A stretch of 64,000 nt of DNA from CALREJ01 sp035547395 (GTDB taxonomy: Bacteria; Patescibacteriota; Gracilibacteria; Peribacterales; Peribacteraceae), in the NCBI GenBank assembly GCA_035547395.1, contig DASZVA010000011.1, forward strand, positions 1-64,000, read 5' to 3'. Positions 7,137 through 14,512 of this stretch are shown piece by piece. Both the position numbers and the translations under genes were made by a program. The notes below the pieces were generated by a model. It had not been told where the DNA came from, searched no databases, and saw nothing but the letters and a program-made list of their open reading frames with translations. How positions within the stretch are numbered: position 1 is the stretch's first letter; each line of letters begins with the position of its first letter.

Positions 7137-8249
7137 ATGTTCGAACTTCTCTCGCATAGCACTCTCGGCAGGCGCGGCCGCATCGCGACCGCACACGGCG
7201 TCATCGAGACTCCGGTTTTCTTTCCGGTCGGCACCGCCGGAGCGATGCGCGGCATTACGCTCGATGATCTCAAAGAACTCGGATCGAACGTGCTGCTCTG
7301 CAACACGTATCATCTGCATTTGCAGCCTGGTGAAAACGTAATCGAGGAAGCGGGCGGCTTACATCAATTCATCGGATGGGACGGGCCGATCCTCACCGAC
7401 TCCGGCGGTTTTCAGGTTTTTTCTCTCGAGAGCAACAGAAAAATCGTCGATCACGGCGTGCGCTTTCGCTCGCACATAGACGGCCGCGCGCTTTTCCTCG
7501 GACCCGAGGAAGCAATGCGCATTCAGCACGCACTGGGATCGGACATCATCATGTGTTTCGATGAATGTCCGCCGTCGACGGCGCCGCGAAAAAAACAAAT
7601 CGAAGCGGTGGACCGCACATTGCGCTGGGCGAAGGAATGCAAGGCGTGGCATGAGAAATTGAAGTCGTCGAAGGGACCAACGAAATCGAGGGGATCGAAG
7701 TTAAACAATACGTCGGTTCCATCGGTTCCCTTATTATTCGGAATAATCCAGGGCGGACTCGAGCGCGATCTGCGTGAAAAATGCGCGCAGGAATTGATCG
7801 CGATCGGATTCGACGGTTACGCAGTGGGTGGGCTCGCGGTCGGCGAAACGGAGAATGAAATGTACGACGTGCTCGATATCGTCTGTCCCCTGCTCCCCGA
7901 AGACAAACCGCGTTACTTGATGGGCGTCGGGCGTATCAGTCAGCATCGCGAAGCGATCAAACGCGGAATTGATATCTTCGACTGCGTTATGCCGATGCGC
8001 GAGGCGCGGCACGGAAAAATTTATCTGAGTGACACCACTCACATCAACATCCTCAACAATAAATTCGTGCACGATCACAGCGTGATCGATTCCCACTCAA
8101 CGTCGCCACTCAGCCGCAAACATCTGAAGAGTTATCTCAATCACCTCTTTCATGCGAAAGAAAGATCCGCACAAACCATCGCCTGCATGCAGAACATGGC
8201 GGTGACGCTCGAGGCGATGAGAAGTTTGCGTGCGCAAATGGATGCATGA
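7137..8249 (+). CDS. tgt: tRNA-guanine transglycosylase (Tgt) lacking the zinc site
   Basis: Exchanges guanine-34 for a queuosine precursor in GUN-anticodon tRNAs. 370 residues from ATG 7137, with TATCTT ending 9 nt before. Asp88 (TDSGGFQVFSL), the substrate loop FGIIQGG, GGLAVGE and the nucleophile Asp282 (FDCVMPMREARHG) are all present. The C-terminal zinc motif is lost: where the family has CxCxxC the protein has Ser321, Ser323 and Ser326, and the histidine ligand aligns with Ala349. A 25-residue hydrophilic insert lies at about 176-198. No queuosine biosynthesis gene is in the window, so queuine or preQ1 would be salvaged or made elsewhere. Confidence 0.93.
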   Translation: MFELLSHSTLGRRGRIATAHGVIETPVFFPVGTAGAMRGITLDDLKELGSNVLLCNTYHLHLQPGENVIEEAGGLHQFIGWDGPILTDSGGFQVFSLESNRKIVDHGVRFRSHIDGRALFLGPEEAMRIQHALGSDIIMCFDECPPSTAPRKKQIEAVDRTLRWAKECKAWHEKLKSSKGPTKSRGSKLNNTSVPSVPLLFGIIQGGLERDLREKCAQELIAIGFDGYAVGGLAVGETENEMYDVLDIVCPLLPEDKPRYLMGVGRISQHREAIKRGIDIFDCVMPMREARHGKIYLSDTTHINILNNKFVHDHSVIDSHSTSPLSRKHLKSYLNHLFHAKERSAQTIACMQNMAVTLEAMRSLRAQMDA

Positions 8250-8250
8250 C

Positions 8251-8283
8251 AAAAGTGAGGAAACGGAACGACCGTCTCCCCAC
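8251..8283 (-). terminator. Terminator of the desaturase gene
   Basis: On the minus strand GTGGGGAGACGG pairs over 12 bp (two G-U) with CCGTTTCCTCAC and is followed by TTTT. The plus-strand version has two mismatches, so it acts mainly on the desaturase transcript, with possible weaker action after tgt. Confidence 0.75.
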
Positions 8284-8304
8284 TGTTTGTGTGTCCCGAT
8301 TCCA

Positions 8305-9129
8305 TCAGGCCGACCGTGGGATCTTGTCTTTTACATTCCAAGCGAGCCCGCAAAATTTAAGTAATTTTATCAACTTATACGAAGGATCGAACTCCCACCA
8401 CTTGTGGCCATGAACAGCCAATGTGGGATGTGCGTGGTGATTGTTGTGCCATCCTTCGCCCCCCGTAAGCAAAGCGACAACCCAGTTATTCTTACTCCTA
8501 TCGGCCGTATCGTAATTACGATATCCACGCGTATGCGATTCGGAATTCACCAGCCACGTTGAATGCAGTACGCATACCATTCGAATAAAAAATCCGTACG
8601 CCACGAAAGACAAGGCGTAGGCGCGTCCGCCATAGGCATACCCGGCACCTGCAAGCAGAACAATCATGCCGAGATGCAAAAAAAGATATGCTTTGTTCAG
8701 CAGTCGCATGAACGGCTCTCCGTACAGGTCTTTCGCATAGTGCCGGAAGAGCAAGCCCAGATTGTCAACCCGCGATAAACCGAACAGCCACAGAACGTGC
8801 GCGTGCCAGTAACCATTAAGCGGCGTATGCGGATCCCCTTCTTCATCGGAATACTGGTGATGTTTCCGGTGCAGAGCAACCCAGTAAATGGGCGGCCCCT
8901 CACCCGAAAGCAATCCAAGGACCGCAAGAGACCAGCGGATCGGTCGGTACGTTTCAAAACCGTAATGCGTGAGATATCGATGATACCCCACCGTCACACC
9001 CCCTGCTGTGAGCATGTACAAGATGCAACAGATGACCAAACCTTCCCAAGTGAAGAATAGTATGCCGGCCAGCGCAGCACCATGAATGGCAGCCAAACCC
9101 GTCGTAACAGTCCAGTTTATTTTCTTCAT
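8305..9129 (-). CDS. Membrane fatty acid desaturase (acyl-CoA delta-9 type)
   Basis: 274-residue di-iron integral membrane desaturase that puts a cis double bond into acyl chains. All three histidine boxes are present: HRYLTH (50-55), HRKHH (87-91) and HNNHH (228-232), with hydrophobic segments at about 10-45, 65-85 and 145-190. Two features set it apart from neighbours: a clear Shine-Dalgarno sequence (AAAGGTGG) 3 nt before the ATG, and its own terminator, suggesting an independently acquired transcription unit. CPR bacteria usually lack fatty acid synthesis, so the enzyme may act on scavenged lipids. It needs oxygen and electrons from a reductase not seen here. Confidence 0.92.
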   Translation of the reverse strand: MKKINWTVTTGLAAIHGAALAGILFFTWEGLVICCILYMLTAGGVTVGYHRYLTHYGFETYRPIRWSLAVLGLLSGEGPPIYWVALHRKHHQYSDEEGDPHTPLNGYWHAHVLWLFGLSRVDNLGLLFRHYAKDLYGEPFMRLLNKAYLFLHLGMIVLLAGAGYAYGGRAYALSFVAYGFFIRMVCVLHSTWLVNSESHTRGYRNYDTADRSKNNWVVALLTGGEGWHNNHHAHPTLAVHGHKWWEFDPSYKLIKLLKFCGLAWNVKDKIPRSA

Positions 9130-9132
9130 ATT

Positions 9133-9140
9133 CCACCTTT
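9133..9140 (-). promoter_or_regulatory. Shine-Dalgarno site of the desaturase gene
   Basis: AAAGGTGG on the minus strand, 3 nt before ATG 9129. Unusual in this window, where most first genes have no Shine-Dalgarno sequence. Confidence 0.75.
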
Positions 9141-9221
9141 GTTTTCAAGGAACGCGTGTTTACAAAATCGGGACGGACAAATTTTGCCCATCCGTTTCTA
9201 CAATACAAGGCTAAGCGATTC

Positions 9222-9536
9222 TCAAATCTTGATCTTTGTCACCTGCACGCTCGTGTGGTGCTGGCGGTGGCCCTTCGTGCGCGTGTAGCGCTTGCGATGA
9301 CGGAATTTCACGACGCGGATCTTGTCACCGCGGCCGTGGTTCAAAACCTTCACTTCCACGCTCGCATCCTTCACAAACGGCGCGCCAAGCATCAGATCGC
9401 CGCCGTCTTTGACGACCATGAGCACGTCGCCAAAGGTAATGGTCTTATTTTCCTCGGCATCCTGCAAAGGAATATTGAGCGTATCGCCCTCTTTGACCAT
9501 TTCCTGGAAGCCGCCGATTGAAACCACTGCGAACAT
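9222..9536 (-). CDS. rplU: 50S ribosomal protein L21
   Basis: 104-residue L21, an early-assembling 23S rRNA-binding protein. It shows the family pattern: MFAVVSIGGFQ start, KEGDTLNIPL, GDVLMVVKDGG, and the basic C-terminal loop FRHRKRYTRTKGHRQHHT that contacts RNA. In most bacteria rplU is followed directly by rpmA; here rpmA is 24 kb away on the other strand (33166-33450). No Shine-Dalgarno sequence is apparent. Its 5' flank holds a short GGCGG/CCGCC palindrome (9562-9581). Confidence 0.95.
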   Translation of the reverse strand: MFAVVSIGGFQEMVKEGDTLNIPLQDAEENKTITFGDVLMVVKDGGDLMLGAPFVKDASVEVKVLNHGRGDKIRVVKFRHRKRYTRTKGHRQHHTSVQVTKIKI

Positions 9537-9561
9537 AAAGAGATAGAAAAAGTGCGCCAGC

Positions 9562-9581
9562 CCGCCGTAGCCTTGGCGGAG
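9562..9581. repeat. Short GC-rich palindrome upstream of rplU
   Basis: CCGCC-gtagcctt-GG-CGG style inverted repeat inside a G/C-rich run; it resembles short dispersed palindromes common in CPR intergenic DNA. Only one copy is seen here. Confidence 0.4.
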
Positions 9582-9625
9582 GTGGGGGGAGTGTAAAGAA
9601 GGACGTCTCTAAGTGCAAGGACATT

Positions 9626-10000
9626 TTAGGATTCCTGCTGCATGCTGGAAATCAGATTTTGGACCCTTTGCATGACGATACGGCCGGTTTCGGTGAGATA
9701 ATACATGTTGCGACTTCCTTCTCTGCCATACTCAACCATTTTTCGGTCGCGCAGAACTCTCAGTTGATGACTGAATCCTCCTTGCGTCATATCCGATGTG
9801 ATTCTTTTCTGCAGATCCGTCACCGATGTTTTTCCGTCTTGATACAATATGCGCAAAATCCCCATGCGCGTCTCATCTCCCAGCGTATCGGCCATCTGTG
9901 CAGCTGCTCCGATCTCATCATCCGATGGAAACGGCAACCTCTCCGGACGTTCCGTGTGATCGGATTCAAAATCTGCAGAAAATGTTTCGCTCGTAACCAT
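9626..10000 (-). CDS. ArsR-type winged-helix transcriptional regulator
   Basis: 124 residues: a disordered, acidic first 30 positions, then a winged helix (about 35-110). The DETRMGILRILYQDG first helix, TSVTDLQKRI turn, FSHQLRVLRDRKMVEYGREGSR recognition helix and wing, and YYLTE strand fit the ArsR/HxlR fold. No cysteine metal site of the ArsR/SmtB kind is present, so the signal is unlikely to be a thiol-bound metal. It is transcribed away from a DoxX-like membrane protein gene across 136 bp, a layout typical of a local regulator and its target. TAACAT lies about 10 nt before the ATG. Confidence 0.82.
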   Translation of the reverse strand: MVTSETFSADFESDHTERPERLPFPSDDEIGAAAQMADTLGDETRMGILRILYQDGKTSVTDLQKRITSDMTQGGFSHQLRVLRDRKMVEYGREGSRNMYYLTETGRIVMQRVQNLISSMQQES

Positions 10001-10101
10001 AGCAATCGCAATGTTACATAGATGTTATTTTCTGTCAAATAAGAAACGAGATATACGGCAAACAGAAGCCGAATTTCGGGGTTCAAGCGACTGCCTCCCG
10101 G

Positions 10102-10110
10102 TGCTATACT
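10102..10110 (+). promoter_or_regulatory. Extended -10 promoter of the DoxX-like gene
   Basis: TGC-TATACT; transcription would start near 10117, about 20 nt before ATG 10137. Located in the divergent region shared with the ArsR-type regulator gene. Confidence 0.55.
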
Positions 10111-10136
10111 AAAAGCGAACTTCCAATACACACATC

Positions 10137-11210
10137 ATGAAACGCTTTCTTCAGTCTCTCGCAGCCGCAGCGGCAGCGCTCATCCCCTATTCTGCATCCG
10201 CGCACGAAGCGTACGTGCTCACGCCGCAACAGTTTGCCGAAGGCATGGCGCATCCGGGATTCGATGCTGCTTCTTCGCTCGCAAATCCGCACAATCTGCA
10301 GATTTTTCTGACGATCGCAGGATGCGTGCTTCTGCTGCTCATTATAAATTTCATCTTCCGCCATTCTCCGTGGGGCATCGCCGTCCACAAGTGGCTCGGC
10401 AATCAGGACAGATTCGGACCGATCATCGTGCGCGTCGCAATCGCGGGTTCATTCTTCTACTCCGCGCTCACGTGGGCATTCCTCGGACCGGAGATCTCGT
10501 TGCACACCTTCCCGATGGCGGGACTGCTGCGCATTCTCCTTTTTGTCATCAGCGGCACGATTCTGCTCGGCATTTTCACGGAGATCTCCGCCGTCATCGC
10601 GCTCATTATCTTTTCGATCTGCGCATGGCAGCAGAACTGGTACATCCTCACGTATCTCAACTACTTCGGTGAGATCGTCGCGCTGATTCTATTCGGATCG
10701 CGCAAGTATTCCATCGACCGGCTCATCTTCGGACCGCTGCGCAGATTCCCGACGTTCCGTGAATTCGAATCCCCCATTGTGCGCGTGTGTTACGGCATCG
10801 CGCTTGCGTACGCGGCGATCAACATCAAATTCCTGCATCCGGAGCTCACGGTGACGGTCGTGAACGAATATCACCTCACGCAGTTCCACTGGCTCTTCCC
10901 GAGTGATCCGCTGCTCGTCACGTTCGGAGCGGCGCTCTCGGAACTCGTGATCGGCATCTTCATTATTCTCGGATTCGAAGTCCGCTTAACCGTGCTCATC
11001 AGCTTGTTTTACATCACGATGTCGCTGCTCTACTTCCGCGAAGTCGTGTGGCCGCATTTCCTGCTCTACGGAATTTCTCTGAACCTGATCTTCAATAAAG
11101 AGAAGTTCACCATCGACAACTTCGTCGACAGAGAAACGATCGAATTCTTCCGCAATTCCAAGACGGGACAACTCGTGCATCCCAAGCACACCGGAAAACT
11201 GGTGTCCTGA
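10137..11210 (+). CDS. Secreted/polytopic DoxX-like membrane protein
   Basis: 357 residues. A signal peptide (about 1-22, MKRFLQSLAAAAAALIPYSASAHEA) leads to a short extracytoplasmic segment, then roughly eight hydrophobic helices in two DoxX-like sets: IIVRVAIAGSFFYSALTWAF and PIVRVCYGIALAYAAINIKF are matching starts. The C-terminal 45 residues are hydrophilic (FTIDNFVDRETIEFF). DoxX relatives are associated with redox and thiol stress, but enzymatic function is unproven. The divergent ArsR-type gene is the likely regulator. A long hairpin follows at 11244-11283. Confidence 0.7.
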   Translation: MKRFLQSLAAAAAALIPYSASAHEAYVLTPQQFAEGMAHPGFDAASSLANPHNLQIFLTIAGCVLLLLIINFIFRHSPWGIAVHKWLGNQDRFGPIIVRVAIAGSFFYSALTWAFLGPEISLHTFPMAGLLRILLFVISGTILLGIFTEISAVIALIIFSICAWQQNWYILTYLNYFGEIVALILFGSRKYSIDRLIFGPLRRFPTFREFESPIVRVCYGIALAYAAINIKFLHPELTVTVVNEYHLTQFHWLFPSDPLLVTFGAALSELVIGIFIILGFEVRLTVLISLFYITMSLLYFREVVWPHFLLYGISLNLIFNKEKFTIDNFVDRETIEFFRNSKTGQLVHPKHTGKLVS

Positions 11211-11243
11211 CGCTCGGAAAAATCGTCAGCATCTTGTAAGAAA

Positions 11244-11283
11244 GGGAAAGAGGTGCCGTCACGAAATACGGTACTTCTTTCCC
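11244..11283 (+). terminator. Hairpin after the DoxX-like gene (terminator or attenuator)
   Basis: A 16 bp imperfect stem (GGGAAAGAGGTGCCGT with ACGGTACTTCTTTCCC) with an 8-nt loop, followed by CCATTTTAT. It ends only 9 nt before the next start codon, so it could terminate the first gene or tune entry into the second. Confidence 0.6.
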
Positions 11284-11292
11284 CCATTTTAT

Positions 11293-11784
11293 ATGGACAA
11301 AACATTACTGGCGGCATTCTCGGATCCTATGGACGCGAGCGCCGCGATCGACGATCTGCAGGCGCATGATTTTGACGCCAAGGATATTTCGGTAATGGCG
11401 CACGAGCAAAACATGCCGGCCTCGGCCGAGGGCACGAATACAAGTTCGCCGGGCAGGGGCACTGCCAGCGGCGCCATCGTCGGCGGACTCGCTGGATTAC
11501 TCGCCACAGCCGTGACGGGCCCCGTGGGACTCGTCTTTGCCGGACCGTTCTTTGCCATGATCACCGGTGGTATCGCCGGCGGCGTGATCGGCTGGTTCGT
11601 GGATCTGGGAACCTCGCGTGAAACCGCAGAGAGTTACCAGACCGTCGTGACGAACGGCGGCGTCGTGATCGCGGTGCCAACGGAGAGCGATGCGGAAGAA
11701 AAAGAAGCGCGGAAGATCTTCGACGATCATCGCGCGGATCATGTGACGACGGTGACGCAGCGCGAACATGCGCATGCAGCGTGA
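11293..11784 (+). CDS. YflT/general-stress-like protein with glycine-zipper membrane segment
   Basis: 163 residues. An N-terminal alpha/beta segment (DKTLLAAFSDPMDASAAIDDLQAHDFDAKDISVMA) resembles the YflT/general stress 17M domain. A Ser/Thr/Gly linker follows, then two glycine-rich hydrophobic helices (about 58-105, GAIVGGLAGLLATAV and ITGGIAGGVIGWFVDLG) and a repeat of the first fold (VTNGGVVIAVPTESDAEEKEARKIFDDHRADHV). Relatives are induced by heat or osmotic stress, but a biochemical role is not established. Its 3' end overlaps the questionable minus-strand gene 11739-12239. Confidence 0.7.
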   Translation: MDKTLLAAFSDPMDASAAIDDLQAHDFDAKDISVMAHEQNMPASAEGTNTSSPGRGTASGAIVGGLAGLLATAVTGPVGLVFAGPFFAMITGGIAGGVIGWFVDLGTSRETAESYQTVVTNGGVVIAVPTESDAEEKEARKIFDDHRADHVTTVTQREHAHAA

Positions 11785-12239
11785 TGCTGCCCTGCTGAAA
11801 TTTCGCAAGCCCCGCCAGGATGGGCGGGGCTTGCAGGATGCTGATTCCATGAAACTGCCATCTCCAGTATGAGCGCTCTGTTTTCATCAATATGCTGATT
11901 GATCAATGCAAAAAGCCTGCTTGCCAGACGTACATGCGATCTGGCGGGCGACATTCTCTTCAAATCATATCTGCGCATCAAGGAACGAGCGGGCGGTAAA
12001 AACCAACAAAGATCGGGCAAGGGTGAGCCAGCGCAATATGCCGCTATATTTTGCCGCACGGCGTCGTACATCTGTTTTCGAATCGAATCGATGGCTCGCA
12101 CCTCGTCTTCCATCTTTTGCGCCTCCATCAAATCCGGATCAATCTGCAGAGTTTCATCCGTATTGTCTTCTGCAGATGCGGAATAGTCTTTTGGGTTTGC
12201 CGGCTTATGAACGTAATACAGATGTCGATGCCTGCTCAT
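11739..12239 (-). CDS. Hypothetical protein, doubtful 3' part
   Basis: 166 residues from ATG 12239. The first 120 or so look protein-like: a polar start (MSRHRHLYYVHKPANPKD), an acidic helix (ETLQIDPDLMEAQKMEDEVRAI) and LFALINQHIDENRALILEMA. The last 45 run through the 11805-11834 hairpin and 46 nt of the convergent YflT-like gene, and are Cys/His-rich and unconvincing, so a frameshift or earlier true end is possible. No family recognised. No Shine-Dalgarno sequence and no clear promoter. Confidence 0.4.
   Translation of the reverse strand: MSRHRHLYYVHKPANPKDYSASAEDNTDETLQIDPDLMEAQKMEDEVRAIDSIRKQMYDAVRQNIAAYCAGSPLPDLCWFLPPARSLMRRYDLKRMSPARSHVRLASRLFALINQHIDENRALILEMAVSWNQHPASPAHPGGACEISAGQHHAACACSRCVTVVT
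11805..11834. terminator. Perfect 12-bp hairpin after the YflT-like gene
   Basis: GCAAGCCCCGCC and GGCGGGGCTTGC with a 6-nt loop. No T-run follows on either strand, so termination would depend on stem strength; it could instead be a dispersed palindrome. Confidence 0.5.
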
Positions 12240-12312
12240 GATCGGCGCTTTATGCCATAGAGAGCCAAAAATTGCAAGACTCTAAGAACTGCTTTTCACA
12301 TGAAGCCGCTCG

Positions 12313-12350
12313 AAAAAATCCCCTCCTCCGATACAAAGGGAGGAAGGGAT
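12313..12350 (-). terminator. Rho-independent terminator of the FAD oxidoreductase gene
   Basis: On the minus strand a 12 bp stem (ATCCCTTCCTCC with GGAGGAGGGGAT, one mismatch) is followed directly by six T. It ends the transcript of the gene that stops at 12379. Confidence 0.85.
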
Positions 12351-12378
12351 AAAGATCATCATGATCGGCTGATGCGGG

Positions 12379-13830
12379 CTACTGCCCGCGAAGAATCTGA
12401 GTCGCACACATGTAACCGCCGGTCCCCGCAACCGAGCCGCACGGGTACGTCCCCGCACCGCAATAGTAGACCCGTCTGTGAGAACCAAACTGGAAGAAAG
12501 ACTCTGACGGATGAGTCGAAAACGTCCTCCCGACATACGTGTGCGGGTTGGCGATTTCGACATGGTCGATGTTGCCGCCGGCAAAGCCGAAGACAGTGCA
12601 GAGATCCTGCGGGGTACGCAGGATTGATCCGATGAAGTCCTCGGGATTATCCAGAAGCGCAAGCACCTGGTCGACGACAAACTGTCGCACGTGCGACAGC
12701 TCTTCGCCGATTTTGCCGAGTGTCACATGCTTGAAGAAGACGGACAGCAGTCCGTACCCCAGGTCATCCGACCGGCTTTCCGGATACAACTCCAGATAGC
12801 CGGGCACAAAGTCGGCCGTCGCAGATTGCTTGACCGACAGTGCGGCCTCATTGAACACGTCGAGCTCCGTGTTACAGATGAGAAACCGAAGTGTGTCACC
12901 GAGGCCGTCCTTGAAGCGCGGATGGTCACGGAAGAACATCACCACTTTTCCGGACGTGCCCATCAATCGCATACCGCTGATCTGCTCCTCGAGCGAGCGA
13001 TCCTTGATCAGCCGCGCCGCTGTGAGCGGTTCGGTGGCAAACACCACCTGATCCGCATGCAGTGCAGTGGTGACGCCGTCCTTTTCATACACGACGCGTC
13101 CGGAGTCGGGATCAGCACTCAGAACGCGGGCCGACGTGACCGTTGTCACATCGAGCCGACCGTTCAGACGTTCAAGCTCCTCGGTGACGCGCCAGATGCC
13201 GCCCTTCACGTATCCCCATCTGCCCTCGGAATCCACGGACCCCGTGTGCATGAGTGAGATCGTAAAAGCACTGAACGCCTCGTCGATGCCGACGGGGCCG
13301 CTCTCGTTGACCGAGAGTACGATCGCGATCTTCTGCTCAGGACTGGTGAAATAGTGGTCGACTAGGTCCCTCGCGGAGCCGGTGATCCAGAGCTTGGTGA
13401 GCTCGGGTCCGATCTGACGATTGGCCGACTCAAGCGTCGGCACTTCGGCATCCCGGAATCCTTTCTGTAGGAAAGCCGCAACTTTCTCGCCGTCCGCATG
13501 GAATTGCGGACTGTCTTCCTCTTCCATGTGCCGCCAGGGTCCAGAGGACCCACGCGAACCGGCTGGATAGTAATAGACATTGTCTGCCGGTTCGAACTGC
13601 AGCCGGTCCGCCAGCCCGGTTTCACGCCAGACGAAGTCCTGCATGAAGCCGAAGACCGATGCACCTCCGGGAAACGAAAACGTTTGCCCGTCGATGTCGG
13701 TGACATGACGAACGCACGCTCCGCCAACCCGGTCCGCCCTCTCCAGCACCGTCACGCTGTGACCTCCTCGCGCCAGATAATTGGCGCAAACTTCCCCATT
13801 GATTCCCGCCCCGATAATGACCGTGTTCAT
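12379..13830 (-). CDS. FAD-dependent oxidoreductase, phytoene-dehydrogenase-like
   Basis: 483-residue flavoprotein of the CrtI/PYROXD2-like amine-oxidase superfamily. The N-terminal Rossmann FAD site is clear (VIIGAGINGEVCANYL, then VTVLERADRVGGAC), and the C-terminal FAD-closing motif reads YYCGAGTYPCGSVAGTGG. Middle segments (SGKVVMFFRDHPRF, GYLELYP) resemble NAD(P)/FAD oxidoreductases of unknown substrate. No carotenoid genes are nearby, so a carotenoid role is not supported. An AAAGGA Shine-Dalgarno sequence 7 nt before the ATG and a dedicated terminator mark it as a self-contained unit, probably horizontally acquired. Confidence 0.85.
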   Translation of the reverse strand: MNTVIIGAGINGEVCANYLARGGHSVTVLERADRVGGACVRHVTDIDGQTFSFPGGASVFGFMQDFVWRETGLADRLQFEPADNVYYYPAGSRGSSGPWRHMEEEDSPQFHADGEKVAAFLQKGFRDAEVPTLESANRQIGPELTKLWITGSARDLVDHYFTSPEQKIAIVLSVNESGPVGIDEAFSAFTISLMHTGSVDSEGRWGYVKGGIWRVTEELERLNGRLDVTTVTSARVLSADPDSGRVVYEKDGVTTALHADQVVFATEPLTAARLIKDRSLEEQISGMRLMGTSGKVVMFFRDHPRFKDGLGDTLRFLICNTELDVFNEAALSVKQSATADFVPGYLELYPESRSDDLGYGLLSVFFKHVTLGKIGEELSHVRQFVVDQVLALLDNPEDFIGSILRTPQDLCTVFGFAGGNIDHVEIANPHTYVGRTFSTHPSESFFQFGSHRRVYYCGAGTYPCGSVAGTGGYMCATQILRGQ

Positions 13831-13837
13831 GTTCGTT

Positions 13838-13843
13838 TCCTTT
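13838..13843 (-). promoter_or_regulatory. Shine-Dalgarno site of the FAD oxidoreductase gene
   Basis: AAAGGA on the minus strand, 7 nt before ATG 13830. Confidence 0.7.
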
Positions 13844-13947
13844 GCAAAATTGTGTGCGTTGTTTCAGCCGATCATGTCAATGATCGCTGCCCTTACAACC
13901 GTGTAAGGACAATTGATAAAATACAATTTTTATCAATTTTAGTCAAT

Positions 13948-13968
13948 ATATGGCATATTTTGCCATAT
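13948..13968. promoter_or_regulatory. AT-rich inverted repeat, possible operator
   Basis: ATATGGCA-tattt-TGCCATAT, a perfect 8 bp inverted repeat 118 bp upstream of the oxidoreductase start, in an AT-rich stretch (13911-13970) that also holds GATAAAA...TTTTTATC. Its position suits a regulator-binding site; this is inference. Confidence 0.4.
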
Positions 13969-14044
13969 TAAATCCCAAAATGCCTTTTCCGAAATGCTCT
14001 CCCCGAACCACTTTTGAGGTAACTCTCGAAGCCTTGGCGAAGGC

Positions 14045-14119
<75 letters not shown>

Positions 14120-14207
14120 ACGAGATGAACGATGCAATGAAGGAATCAAATAATCACGGGCCACTTGCCTGCCCGTCCGTAGTCCCGCATCTGCGGGACG
14201 AAGGCGG

Positions 14208-14220
14208 GGCGACTCCCCAA
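14208..14220. repeat. Duplicated tRNA-Gln 5' end
   Basis: GGCGACTCCCCAA, identical to 14108-14120 (5' end of the tRNA-Gln gene plus one flanking base) and offset by exactly 100 bp. Confidence 0.6.
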
Positions 14221-14431
14221 TGAATGCGCGCATCGTACCAGAAAGATTGCGGCATGCGATGGTGATTCCCTTCGCCCGACGACCGCCTCATGCAAGATCA
14301 ATAATGTGCTATCAGGCCACATTCGTACTGTCCATGTGTCTCAACATTGTAGTCACTATTGAATGCCAAATTGTTAAGACATTAAGCAAACGGATGAGAA
14401 ATAGCATTTTTAAGTACGTATTTTGATACAT

Positions 14432-14476
14432 TTGACATAATTATGTATTGACACATATTCGCAATTTTCGTAGCAT
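14432..14476 (+). promoter_or_regulatory. Promoter(s) of the giant DUF11 surface protein
   Basis: Two consensus -35 boxes TTGACA (14432-14437 and 14448-14453). The second is followed after exactly 17 bp by TAGCAT (14471-14476). Transcription would start near 14483, giving a pyrimidine-rich leader of about 30 nt without a Shine-Dalgarno sequence. Confidence 0.65.
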
Positions 14477-14512
14477 TCGCCCCTTTTTGTCTCCCCTTTT
14501 CCTCCCAGAGAT

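Larger units (their letters stand above)
14120..14512. other. Non-coding stretch before the surface-protein locus
   Basis: 393 bp without a convincing gene. It holds the duplicated tRNA-Gln 5' fragment (14208-14220), a hairpin GTCCCGC-atct-GCGGGAC (14182-14199) of CPR-repeat type, an AT-rich block (14330-14440) and the promoter of the 2093-residue protein (14432-14476). Confidence 0.6.

Noticed and set aside
12282..12680. Minus-strand frame of 132 codons at the end of the FAD oxidoreductase gene
   Set aside because: Out-of-frame shadow that also crosses the gene's terminator hairpin.
12379..13830. Carotenoid biosynthesis role for the phytoene-dehydrogenase-like protein
   Set aside because: No crtB, crtE or other isoprenoid genes nearby; the superfamily contains many enzymes of other or unknown substrates.
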